This document shows, in pieces, positions 13,990-24,231 of a DNA stretch of 64,000 bases. Source of the stretch: Physcomitrium patens. Lineage: Eukaryota > Streptophyta > Bryopsida > Funariales > Funariaceae. Below the pieces are notes generated by a model, which had not been told where the DNA came from, searched no databases, and saw only the letters and a program-made list of their open reading frames with translations. Both the position numbers and the translations under genes were made by a program. The stretch's first letter is position 1; every line of letters begins with the position of its first letter. The stretch lies in NCBI RefSeq assembly GCF_000002425.4, contig NC_037257.1:8390247-8454246 (forward strand). Direction: 5' to 3'.

Positions 13990-14440
13990 TCTTTGCATTT
14001 TGTGACGCTAATTAGATGGAGAGCCAACAACCAGCGGATTCAACTCAAGAACCTTCGTTTGCTGACTTACCGGATGAGACATTGCGATTGTCACAACCTT
14101 CAAGACGACGCAACCGAAATGAAGACCCTCAAAAATGACATGTTTTTCCTCGAATAGATGGTGAGATACAACGCGTTTGGTATCACGACCTTGGAAGAGA
14201 TTCTCGATGTTTGGTGATATTATTGGAGATAGGAACGACTCTTGATGGTGTTTCAAATGTATTATTTGAAGGAAGTTATGAAGGCCTCAACAGTGATCAA
14301 ATAACAGGGTGGTCTTCTTGCCCTGGAATGGGACACTATCGATGGCTAAGAGGACTCATCAACTATCTTCAAAGAGAACAAAGATCAGAGTATGTAACAA
14401 ATACAATTCGCCGCATATTAGATTTTCTCAATATATAATC
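13990..14440 (+). other. Extra reading-frame segment 3' of the chromodomain in element A
   Basis: A segment between the end of the integrase/chromodomain and the 3' LTR that reads as protein. It starts with a Gln/Pro/Ser/Arg-rich portion ('MESQQPADSTQEPSF') and ends with a compact portion holding 'GMGHYRWLRGLINYL' and 'RRILDFLNI'. Co-linear relatives of this segment occur at about 3,930-4,345, 5,390-5,720, 18,430-18,880 and, more distantly, 58,690-59,030 in element D. Typical chromoviruses end pol with the chromodomain and have no further gene. I do not recognise the product; it shows no envelope-like signal peptide or membrane segment. A purely structural RNA role is also possible. Confidence 0.6.
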
Positions 14441-14479
14441 ACCGCTCCTCGTGGAACTCGTCCCTAAAAGGGGGGGTAA

Positions 14480-15009
14480 TGTCACGGACATACATATAAT
14501 TACCTATATGAATAGATAAAAGTATGTAAAAGTAGGTTAATTGTGTAATATCTTCTAGAGAAGCTTCTTAGAAGCTTCATAGACGCTGCTTTGACTTTAT
14601 AGGAGTCTATAGTTGACTTTTAGGTTAGAAACTTGGTCAACAAGTTAGCCATGTGCCACGCATGTTGGAAGCTTAAAGAACAAGCTAACTACGTGGTCCA
14701 TCCATAGAAAACTTGCCTTGCAAGCAAAGGCATGTGGCCTAGAAAGTCAACATATATTGGAGGTCTTATAGAACATCGCCACGTGGCTTCTAGTTAGATA
14801 GTATATATAGAGGCAAGAGTGAAGCCCTCTTCACTCTTGTCAACTCCTTTCTTGCTTCTAGTCTAGTTTCAAGGATCTCTAGTTTTCTTGTATTTTGGCA
14901 ATAGTCATTCCAGTTTCTTTCTTAATATACATATTCCTATTTTGTCCTATTTCTTTTTGAGAAAAGTCTCACTTACTCTTTAGCTTTCATCGAGTTCTTG
15001 TCCCTGACA
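14480..15009 (+). repeat. 3' LTR of element A
   Basis: 530 bp, 99.2% identical to the 5' LTR by direct comparison (four differences). It is preceded by the purine tract and followed by the CTTAG duplication. Confidence 0.95.
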
Positions 15010-18000
15010 CTTAGATGAAGAATTTGCTAAAAGATATAGTATATTTTTAGTGAAAAAAACTAAACCTGCTCATGTAGAAGTCATAGATGGTCATCCGTTG
15101 TCTTCAGGAGATGTTATCCATGAAACCCTTCTTATAGAAGTAGCAACTAATGGTCATAATAGCTTTATAATATTTAATATCATTAGAACTTCTTCTAATC
15201 CAGTCATTTTAGGTTTATCATGGCTAGAAAAATATAATCCTAAAATAGATTGGACTTTCTATAGTCTTGACTTTTCTAAAAGTATAACTAAGAGCATAGT
15301 TAATCAAGTAAAAAGTCATAAGTCTAGTACAATTAAACCTATATTTATAGGTGCAAGTCCTTTCTTGCATGTTGCAAAAGAAGGATCACCTTGTGTCATT
15401 TATGCCACACATGTTTCTACTGGTGGAAAGACTTCAAGTAGCATTCTAAGCCAATATCAAAATTTTCAAGATGTATTTGAGAAGAAAAATGTCGATACTC
15501 TTCTAGAACATTGTTCCTATGACTTTTCAATTGATTTTTAAGAAGGAGCACAACCACCATTTGGACCAATCTACAATTTATCACAAAATGAGTTGGCTTA
15601 ACTCAAGAAGTATATTGAAGAAAATATGGCTAAGAACTTCATACGCCATTCCAAATCTCCAACACGAGCTCTAATTTTATTTGTGAAGAAAAAAAAATAG
15701 ATCATTGCGGATGTGTGTCAATTATTGAGAATTCAACAAAATCACCATCTAGAACAAGTACCTGCTACCTTTGATATCTAGATTCTTTGATCAGTTGAAT
15801 TAAGGTAAGATCTATACAAAAATAGATCTACAAGGAGTATACAATCTAGTATGCATCAAAGAAGGAGATGAATGGAAGACAATATTTTGAACAAGGTATC
15901 AATATTTTGAATATAACATCATGTCTTTTGGACTTACAAATGCACCAATAACATTCCAACATCTAATGAATGATATCTTTTGGGAGTTTTTAGATGTTCT
16001 TATTATCTGTTACCTAGACAACATCTTAATCTATTCTTAGAACACAAATGAACATGAACTTCATGTTTGTCATGTATTACAAAAACTAAGAGATGTGAAA
16101 GTCTATGCCAAGATAAAAAAGTGTGTATTTCATACTATTCAAGTCGACTTCTTAGGATATATCATTTCAAATGATGGACTTATGATGGATACTAAAAAAG
16201 TTTAAACTATTATAGATTGAAAGATCTCAAAAATGATAAGAGATGTCTGATGCTTTTTAGGATTTGCCAACTACTATCAGATCTTCATCAAAGACTTCTC
16301 TCAAGTTGCAGCTCCACTTACACATTTGACTTATAAAGACCAACTTCAATGGAATTAAGAAGCGAAAGTAGCATTTGAAACTTTAAAGATAATTTTTGTT
16401 TTTACACCAAACTTAAATCGCGTTGATTTTTCTAAGCCATTTTTTGTAGAAACAGATGCTTCAGAGTTTGCTTTGGATGTCGTATTGTCACAAATGGGAA
16501 CAGATGGGAAACTTCATCCAATAGCTTTTCATTCTAGAAAATTTTTAGCAGCCGAGATCAACTATGAGATCCACAATAAAGAACTTCTTATAATTATGGA
16601 TTCGTTTCAAGAATGGCAGAATTATCTAGAAGATGCTCCTAGTCTAGTAATCGTATATATGGATCACAAGAACCTTCAATATTTTATATCAACACATGTT
16701 TTGAATTATTACTTAGCTTATTGAAGTATGTCTTTGTCAAGCTTCGAATTCAGGATCACCTATCGACCAAAAAAACAACAACATTTATCAGATGCACTCT
16801 CTAAACAATCTTACCTTCTAGCAAAGGAAGGACATACTAACTTTGATTAGCAATGGACAATTCTCTTGAAGCCAGAGTATCTTCATCTTTGAGTAATGAA
16901 ATCAATACTAAATGTTGATTCAACTTTCATTAAGCAAGTTCACTCAAGTATGTCTTCTAATTCTTTTATTCATGATATTAAGGAAAATCCTTCAAAGTCT
17001 CATTATACTTTAAAGTTTGAATTCAAGAACAATCTACTACATTTTGAAGGACGCCTATATGTTCCAGAAGGTGAAGCTCGATTACGTGTTCTTCAAGCTT
17101 GTTATGACTTTCCAAGAACAGGACATTTTGGGTACAATAAAACTTTGGAACTAATATCCAAGGACTTTTGGTGGCCACAAATGTGGAAAGCAGTCAAAGA
17201 TTTAGTACAATCTTGTGATATTTTCTCAAGATCAAAAATTCCTCGTCATCGACCTTACAAACTTCTTCAACTATTATCCATTCCAGAACAACCATGGTTT
17301 TCTGTTTCTATGGATTTTTTCTATAGATCTTTCAATCTCAGGTTTTTATGACTCTATATTCGTGATAGTAGATCTTTTTACCAAGATGGCATATTTTATA
17401 CCATGTACAAAATCCATCATAGGTGAAGTAACAACTAAGCTCTTTCTTGACAATATCTATTGCTATCATGGATTATCTAAGGATATTATATCAGATACGG
17501 GAACTCAATTTGTATCAAGATTTTGGTAGACTCTTTTTAAGATTCTAAAAGTTGATATAAAACTATCTTCAGTATTCCATCCTCAAATTGATGGATAAAT
17601 GGAGCGTGTTAATTAAGTTTTGGAGCAGTATTTAAGATGTACCATCAACTACTAACAAGATGATTAGAAAACTCTTTTGCTTTTGATAGAGTTTGCTTAT
17701 AATATCACGATATATTTTTCTACAAAACAAACACCTTTCTTTGCCAATTATAGTTATCATCCATAACTTGATACTTTTGACTTTTCAAAAGTTAATAATC
17801 TTACAACAAAAGATTTAGCAATTCATTCATCAGAGCTACATACAATGATGAAGGCACAATTAAAAGAAGCTCAAGAATAACAAAAGATGAATGTGGATAT
17901 CTATCAAAAGAAATTAATACCATTCCATATGGGTGAAAAGGTATGGTTATTTTGTCACAATATCAAGACCACTCGTCCTTGTGACAAGTTGGACCATCGA

Positions 18001-18915
18001 AGGCTTGGACTATTTTTTATTTCTGTAGAAATCAATCCAATTGCATATCGTTTATACCTATCCAAGTCAATGAAAATCCATCCAGTATTCCACGTGTCTC
18101 TTCTTGAACCATACAAGATAGTCGACATACCAAGAAAAAGATAAGTTCTACCTCCTCCTCTAGAAGTCGATAATAATGAAGAGTTCAAAGAGGAAGAAGT
18201 TTTATATTCAAGGTGGCGCCAAAATAAATTAGAATATCTTGTCCATTGGTGTAGATATGATATTAGTGAATACACATGGGAGCTAGTAAAGAATCTTGCA
18301 AATGCAGCAAAGGTGGTGGAGGCTTTTCATCAACAACATCTATCAAAATCAAGATAAAAACCTTCTTTATAAAAGAAACAAGTTTTAGGTAAGATAACAT
18401 TTTACTTTCAATCCTTATTTGTAGCTTCTTTGTAGTTGTGATGCTTAGGAGATGGAGAACTTACAACTAACGGATTCGATTCAAGAGCCTTCATTTGTTG
18501 ACCTGCTGGACGAGACATTGTAATTTTCACAACCTTCAAGACGATGCAATCGAGATGAAGATCTTTAAGAACAACATGTTCTTCCTCGAATAAATGGCAA
18601 GATATAACTCGCTTTATATCACGACCTTTAAAGGGACTCCTGATGTTTGGAGATTTTACTAGAGGTAGGAACAACTCTTGACGTTGTTTTAAATGTTTAA
18701 TTTGAAGGAAGTTATGAAGGTCTTAATAACGATGAAATAATTGGGTGGTGTTCCCGTATTGGTATAAGATACTATCGATGGTTGAAAGGCCCTATCAATC
18801 ATCTTCGAAGAGAATAAAAATTAGAGTATGTGGCAAATATAATTTATCGCATCATAGATTTTTTCAACATATGATGACTGCTCCTCGTAGAACTCGTTCC
18901 TAGAAGAGGAGGTAA

Positions 18916-19473
18916 TGTCATAGACATATGCATGTAAGCCAGTAATTACATGTATAAATAGATAGAAATAAATAAAAATAGATAAAAGTAAGTTAATTCT
19001 ATAATATTTGCTATAAAAACTTTTTAGAAGCTTCATAGATACTGCTTTGCCTTTATAGGTGACTTTAATTGACTTTTTGGATTAGAATCATGGTCAATAA
19101 GTTAGCCATGTACCACACATGTTGTTAGTTTGAAGACCAAGCTAACTATGTGGCCCACACGTAGGAAAAACTTACCTTGTAAATCAAGGCATGTGTCCTA
19201 CAAAGTCAACACATATTGAAGGTCCTATAGAACATCACCACATAGCCTCTAGTTAGATAGTATATATAGAGACAAGAGTAAAGCCCTCTTTACTCTTATC
19301 AACTCTTTCCTTGCTTCTAGTCTAGTTTCAAGGATATCTAGTTTTCTTATCTTTTAGCAATAGACATTCCAGTTTCTTTCTTAATATACATATTGGGTTA
19401 TTTCTATTTTTTCATCTTTCTTTGAGAGAAGTCTATTTGTTTATTTATCTTTATCAAGTTCTTGTCCTTGACA
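18916..19473 (+). repeat. 3' LTR of element B
   Basis: TGTCATAGAC...CCTTGACA, 558 bp, about 9% diverged from the LTR at 6,749-7,307. It is followed by CATGA, the probable partner of the CATGG at 6,744-6,748. Confidence 0.88.
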
Positions 19474-19940
19474 CATGATTATAGAAGTGTAACTTTTTAA
19501 GTTTGATTATGATGCAAATTCCTTCAACTGTATAACTTTTTAGCATCGACTTTGAACTTCTTTTATATGCATAAGAATAATACCTCTATAGTTTATATTA
19601 GAAATATATGAGATTTTTATTTTTAGATTGTTGACAAGTTGATTATGACCTACATTAGTTACATATTTATTCTCACTTCTACTGAAGGTAACTTCTATAT
19701 ACAATTCAAATAAATTCAAAAAATTAAATTAGACGAGGATAATCCACAATATCTAATATAAAATAAAAATTTCTATAAATTTAGATAATCCATTTTTTAA
19801 AAAAAAAATAAATATTAAAAAATTTAATTATTTATTTAAAGATAAATAGTCCACAACTTTCAATATTCAATAATAGAAGTGAAGTAATCGACTTATTTTT
19901 AAAACAAGACAAAAATAATTAATTAGCACTCTTATCAAAT
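19474..19940. other. AT-rich stretch right of element B
   Basis: By the target duplication this should continue the antisense gag fragment left of B, but only a weak match to the gag start region (near 19,500-19,560) can be argued. No other gene or repeat is visible. Confidence 0.4.
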
Positions 19941-20479
19941 TATCAAGGATATGAATCTCAAAAAACTAAAAAATCAATACACTCTTGTGTCACTTAAAAA
20001 GACTACAAAATCACTCAAAGATGATATAGTATTAAACTAGAATGGCTATTGCCAAAGATAAGAAGACAAAAAAGTCTTAAAAGAAGACTAAAGATTAGAA
20101 AGGCATTCAAAAGAGTGAAAAAGGCTTTATTCTTGCCTCCATATATACTATCTAATTAGGAGTTGCATGGTGATGTATTATAGGACGTTCAATATATATT
20201 GAATTTGCAAGATATATGTTTTAACTTGCAAGACAAGTTTTCTATATGTGTGCCATATAGTTAGCTTTTTCCACAAGCTACCAACATGTATGGCACATGA
20301 TGAACTTGTTGACCAAGGTTTTAATCTACTAATCTACTACAAACATATGTAAAGCCAAAATTGCATCTATAAAGCTTCTAAGAAACTATTTTAGAAAATA
20401 TCATGAAATTAATCTACATTTATTTAATTTTATCTAATTATATAAATAAATATTGGAATAAATATGTATGTCCATAAAA
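19941..20479 (-). repeat. Antisense solo LTR of the chromovirus (C-like type)
   Basis: Read on the minus strand it begins near TGGACATACATAT and runs through all LTR landmarks: the ACTTGGTCAACAAG-like stretch, the CCTCCATATATAC box seen here in complement, and the end CTTGATA. No coding DNA of the element is attached on either side, so it is a solo LTR. No clear target duplication remains. Confidence 0.82.
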
Positions 20480-20784
20480 ATCTCATGCTTTCAATGAGCT
20501 TAACTTATTTAACCTTATTTTACGTATAAATATTTTTTATTTTTACATTGAACTTGTTTTTACAACTTTAGTATATAATATTTCTTCTTGTTTATATTTT
20601 TGTAATCAAGCTTCACATCTATTTTAATCACCATAAAAAATTATTTGATGTCTTTTTATAATTTATTGCATAACTATATTTTTTATTATTATTTTGAATT
20701 GGCTATATTTTATTTCAGTTTACTTATTTAAATTAAATAAATATTATTTTTTTAATTTATAAGTACACTATCTTCATATTCTTT
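20480..20784. repeat. Decayed direct repeat, first copy (partner about 26,740-27,030)
   Basis: From about 20,520 the sequence aligns in direct orientation with about 26,740-27,030. Shared landmarks are 'AATCAAGC(T/C)TCACATCTATTT', a following 'TTTGATGTCTTTTT'-like stretch and an ATTTAAA-rich tail. There is no coding potential. It is an unidentified old repeat or duplicated flank. Confidence 0.55.
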
Positions 20785-21720
20785 GAATGCCAAAGAATGT
20801 AATTGTAAAGCAATGTAATAAAAGTGAAAGTATTAGTTGAAATAAATAATATATTACCAAATCAAAGTCAGGTTGGTTTTTTTTTTTATTTATTTATTTT
20901 ATTTATGTACTTCTTAGTAGAAGTGAGTAGAATTTTTGAAGATGCATGTTGGGATTTAATGATGGTTTTCTGGATTTTGTACAATCCATAATTAGTAAAT
21001 CATTATTGTGAATTTTTTAAAAAACATTTATTCAACTTGATTGTAATTCATCTTAATATATATTTTAGAACAATCATTTCTTCTTAATCTATTGTGAGGT
21101 ATCTTATGATCTTGTTTTATCTTATATTATATACAATTATTTTCTTTATTTTGTATACTATTCTAATTGGATATATTTTATTTTATTTTTTATGGTGTTT
21201 GTTTTACTTGTAAAAGTACCCGTTAAGATTTATTTTTAAAAACATCTATGTTAGCCTTAAATCATTTTTAAATATATTTAGTATATTTTGATTATATTTT
21301 GACTTGAAGAAGTGGATCCACCTAAATGATTTTAAATCAAATTCACAATGGATATCATCTACATGACAAGATTAGTACAATGTAAAAGATCATAATTTAG
21401 AAGAAGTCAAAACATTATCTTGTTTATGTAGAAAAAATCAATTATTGTTAATAAAAAAAAAACTAAATTTATTTTATATTTTTGTGTAAAAAACCAATTA
21501 TTTAAAAATTACAAAAAAAAAAAGGAATTTAATGAATGATAACAAAAAAGAGCAAAAACCATGAAAGCAACAATTTTATTAGGAATAATAACTATTTTTA
21601 TCACTATAATTATAAATTATAAAAATTACAAGAATCTTTTGTTTCATGAGTAATTATTATATTTCCAAAAATATTATTTATCTAGATAGTTTTAATTGCC
21701 AAATAATACAAAAAAAAGAA
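20785..21720 (-). repeat. Decayed inverted copy of the flank at 60,440-61,400
   Basis: The reverse complement of 60,440-61,400 aligns along this whole stretch. Clear blocks are 'AAAGTGAAAGTATTAGTTGA', 'GGTGTTTGTTTTAC', 'TTGACTTGAAGAAGTGGA', 'GATATCATCT' and 'TTATCTAGATAGT'. Where the two differ, this copy is mostly the A/T version, so it appears the more decayed one. No reading frame is conserved. In the other locus this DNA lies about 320 bases left of the GC island. Here it lies inverted, about 0.9 kb left of the GC island. Confidence 0.85.
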
Positions 21721-22429
21721 AAAAAGATAATAAAAAGAATTAGATAATTAGTAGGATTTTAAGATAGATAAAATTTTTAAATTAGCATTAAAAAACTTAT
21801 TTAAATAATCAATTAATTTAAATCATAAATTTATTGACTATTAATAAAATAAAAATAACTATTTATCTTTTCTTTTAGTTGCCATCATCAAAAACCTTTC
21901 TTCTTGATATACATCTCTTGCTAATCCTTCTTTATAATTTACTTCCAATGCCTCTTGAACTTCCTCTTTCTTTAAGGTGCTCTATTAAAGTCCTTCCTAT
22001 GATTTCCTTCATCTATGTCTCTTAACCCTTATAAAAATGAGACATCACTTAGTGCAAAATTGAGGTATTAATGAAAGAATAAAAAGTTCTAAGAAATCTA
22101 TGAACAAAATAGAATAGAAACAGGTAGATTAGTTTAAGTTTTGAATTGATTACTTCAATTTTTTCTTGAATATTTATAAAAATATAATTTATTATAAAAT
22201 ATGTAATTGATTATAAAAAATTAAATTAAAAACAATAAACTTGAATTTCAAAGACACAAATTTATAGAATATAAATAAATAAGTAAAATGTTTCTCAAAA
22301 AAATAACAAAAATTATGTATATATATATATATATATATATATAAAATCAATAAGAAGTTAAAATGACTATTGCAGGAGTTTTAAAAAAAAAAAAAAAAAT
22401 CTTGAAGCCAAATTAGATGTACAAAACAT
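21721..22429. other. AT-rich gene-less stretch with TA microsatellite
   Basis: No reading frame or known repeat. A TA run lies at about 22,317-22,343 and an A run near 22,383-22,399. The stretch separates the inverted flank copy from the antisense LTR scraps. Confidence 0.55.
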
Positions 22430-22640
22430 ATTGACATGAGTAAGAAAGACATTACTCTTGCTTCTACATATACTATCTAATAAGAAGTTATGAAGCAACA
22501 TTCTATAGGACCTCTAACATCTGTCCAATGTGTATGTCACATATCTAATTGTCAAGGACATGAATCTCAAAGAACCAAAAGGATCAACAAACTTTTATAT
22601 TACTTAAAAAAATAGATAATTGTTCAAAGATGGTATAATA
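22430..22640 (-). repeat. Two antisense LTR scraps, the second cut by the GC island
   Basis: The piece at 22,438-22,540 matches the middle of the C-like LTR in antisense. The piece from 22,551 (TGTCAAGGACATGAATCTC) matches its 3' end in antisense. The order shows two different LTR copies. The second stops abruptly at 22,640, within the 'GATGATATAATATTCAACTAG' part of the LTR, where GC-rich DNA begins. Confidence 0.75.
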
Positions 22641-22917
22641 TTCAAGGCAGGGCAGCTCGGGGGCTGGGAGGGAGGCAGCTTGTGAAAGGAGACCCGGTCC
22701 AAGGAATGCGTGACGCAGTAATACCGCCACGGATCGAGGATACCGCCAACTCTGTGATTGGGCGCCCCCACCTCACCCCCGGCTTCCCCGGCTCCTTCCT
22801 GGTCCTGAACCCGACCCGACCCGGCCCGCTGCGCCCCCACCCTGCCCCCACGGATGGCTATGCCATGCCCTCTCTAGAACTGGGGTGCCACTAAGTTACT
22901 GGTGCTGGTGGAAGTGC

Positions 22918-22988
22918 CATCATCCATCGTCATGGCCATCATCCATCGTTATGGCCATCATCCATCGTTATGGCCATCATCCATCGTC
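22918..22988 (+). repeat. 19-bp tandem repeat, about 3.7 units
   Basis: Units of CATCATCCATCGTCATGGC, with T for C at one position in the inner units. The other block copy has one unit fewer, the only length difference between the two blocks. Confidence 0.95.
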
Positions 22989-23147
22989 CTTCCTACCTTC
23001 CTATGTACCGTGCCCCCCTAGCCTTGAAGGGCAAGCTAACAACCTCAGCTATTCATCCCCCCCCCCCCCTTTGGTCAATGGAGCGCCCTTGACCGCAAAC
23101 AAGCAAAATCCAGACAGACAGGCTCCCGTCCGGACTCTCTCTCTCCT

Positions 23148-23155
23148 CTATAAGA
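23148..23155 (+). promoter_or_regulatory. TATA box of the 60-codon gene, copy 1
   Basis: CTATAAGA preceded by a CT-rich run (CTCTCTCTCTCC) lies about 190 bp upstream of the ATG. Transcription would start near 23,180, giving a leader of about 155 nt. The layout is typical of plant core promoters; it is inferred from sequence only. Confidence 0.6.
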
Positions 23156-23336
23156 ACCCCGTGGCGGTAGAGCGCTGCAGTCATCCGATTGATTCTCCTG
23201 CTCCTCCACCTCCTTCACCCAACAAGTGTTGTGTTGCTCGCGGAGTGACTAGCTTACCGTTCTTTCATTCTCTCTTGCGCGGATCGTTTGGTTGCATTCA
23301 TTCGTCGATCGCAGGCTCAGAGTCCGAATTCCAACA

Positions 23337-23519
23337 ATGGCAGCGGGTCACGGTGTTTCTGTGCAGAGGATGGGCAGGTCGCGGAGGGCTGCCCCCAGAC
23401 GAGGCCAGGTGAAGGCTGCCATAGCCCTCTCCCTGCTGCATTCCCTTTCGTCCGCTGTCCTGAGGACTCGCTCCGCGGTGTCCCGCTCCCGCCGGCCGTT
23501 CTCGTGGCACAGCAGCTGA
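23337..23519 (+). CDS. Putative Arg-rich 60-residue protein, copy 1
   Basis: I do not recognise this protein. The ATG sits in AACAATGGC, a strong plant start context, downstream of a TATA box, and the frame ends in TGA after 60 codons. The product has eleven Arg and one Lys but no Asp or Glu. Residues 11-26 are basic ('RMGRSRRAAPRRGQVK'), residues 27-42 form a hydrophobic, probably helical stretch ('AAIALSLLHSLSSAVL'), and the tail is Arg/Ser-rich, ending 'PFSWHSS'. An acid-free Arg/Ser-rich composition is typical of organelle targeting peptides. The frame might therefore be a complete microprotein or a first exon: possible splice donors GTAATT and GTATGG follow at about 23,561-23,600. In-frame sequence upstream of the ATG lacks another ATG. 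The frame is unchanged in the second copy, but the copies are too similar for that to show selection. Confidence 0.45.
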   Translation: MAAGHGVSVQRMGRSRRAAPRRGQVKAAIALSLLHSLSSAVLRTRSAVSRSRRPFSWHSS

Positions 23520-24231
23520 GGCGCGGGCGAGGCGACCCGTGCGTGGTCGCGCTGAGCGATGGTAATTGGAATTTGAATGGAACGGCCACACCACAGGTAT
23601 GGCGATCGCGGGGCGCTTCTCCGGCAGAGCGCACCCGAAATGGGGACCCCGCCGCCTGTCGCGGCGCCAGCTCCAGCGCGTCGTGTTTCACGTCATGTTT
23701 ACACGTCGAGGTTTGCTCGGAACAGGATGCGCGACGAGTCCGAGCGTCCGTCGGACGGGGTTCGACACATTTTTCGTAGGCATTCGATGCAGGGAAGAGG
23801 GGATTGGGGATTGGTTGATTGAGAACCAAGGAAGCGTGGTGCGCGACCCCATGAGCAGGAGTACGTCCCGATGATGGGGGTGGGAGGGCCCCGGGAGGGG
23901 CTTCACTGTCGACTCGACGGTCGCCTTGTGTGCGTCACGCTTGCCGTGCTAGGTGTTTAGACATAATTGCTTGGCATCATCGTGCCAAGTTCGTGAGCAA
24001 GATCGACCCGCAGTCGATCATTGAGTGTGCCATACGCTGTACATTGCTGTACGTATTTTTGTGAAATGAAAACACGGTCCGGGATTTGAATGCAAGAGAC
24101 TTGGGTATGGATGAGGCATATTCCTGGTGTATTGGAGTTTGATGGTGGTTGCAGTATTGGAGTCCGATGTGCTGTGTCTTGCATGATCCGGGTCCCATAT
24201 GGACAAGCACACTGCATGTGGATGGCAAGTC

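Larger units (their letters stand above)
8677..15009 (+). mobile_element. Element A: young Ty3/gypsy chromovirus, nearly whole
   Basis: 6,333 bp, with 530-bp LTRs at 8,677-9,206 and 14,480-15,009 that differ at four positions, all transitions. The target duplication is CTTAG at 8,672-8,676 and 15,010-15,014. Gag is about 9,386-10,426, with a CX2CX4HX4C knuckle near 10,300-10,345. Protease (DSGA motif) is about 10,430-10,950. RT (YLDD box) is about 11,160-11,760, RNase H about 11,990-12,380 and integrase about 12,640-13,450, with an HHCC zinc domain and a D,D,E core. A C-terminal chromodomain lies about 13,740-13,915. Pol lies in a different frame from gag, as expected for families using programmed frame change. 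An extra reading frame follows at about 13,990-14,440, then a purine tract AAAAGGGGGGG at 14,466-14,476. About two breaks; otherwise it looks whole. Resemblance is to Tcn1-type chromoviruses of fungi and non-seed plants. It is inserted in the protease of element B. Confidence 0.95.
6749..19473 (+). mobile_element. Element B: old Ty3/gypsy chromovirus, split by element A
   Basis: Complete in outline but broken throughout (many breaks). The 5' LTR is 6,749-7,307 and the leader runs to about 7,510. Gag is about 7,517-8,500 and the protease start about 8,520-8,676. Then comes the 6.3-kb insertion of element A. The rest of protease is about 15,010-15,400, RT about 15,540-16,200, RNase H about 16,430-16,800, integrase about 17,050-17,900 and the chromodomain about 18,170-18,340. 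The extra 3' reading-frame segment is about 18,430-18,880 and the 3' LTR 18,916-19,473. Without A the element is about 6.4 kb. The two LTRs differ at roughly 50 positions by eye (about 9%), mostly transitions, so B is far older than A. The probable duplication is CATGG/CATGA. Same family as A, with the same gene order and the same sequence after the 5' LTR. Confidence 0.9.
22641..24231 (+). repeat. GC-rich gene block, copy 1 (1.59 kb)
   Basis: This block recurs in the same orientation at 61,724-63,295. By direct comparison the copies differ by four substitutions and one 19-bp tandem unit (four partial units here, three there). GC content is far above the surroundings. It contains a TATA box, a CT-rich leader, a 60-codon frame and a trailer. 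The left edge falls inside an antisense LTR. On the right, identity drops suddenly to roughly 65% for a hundred or so bases and then fades. See the findings for gene conversion versus recent duplication. Confidence 0.95.

Noticed and set aside
23288-23829. Longer overlapping frames (98-170 codons) on both strands of the GC block
   Set aside because: They overlap each other in several frames, as expected in GC-rich DNA without stops. Only the 60-codon frame has a sensible start context and position behind the TATA box.
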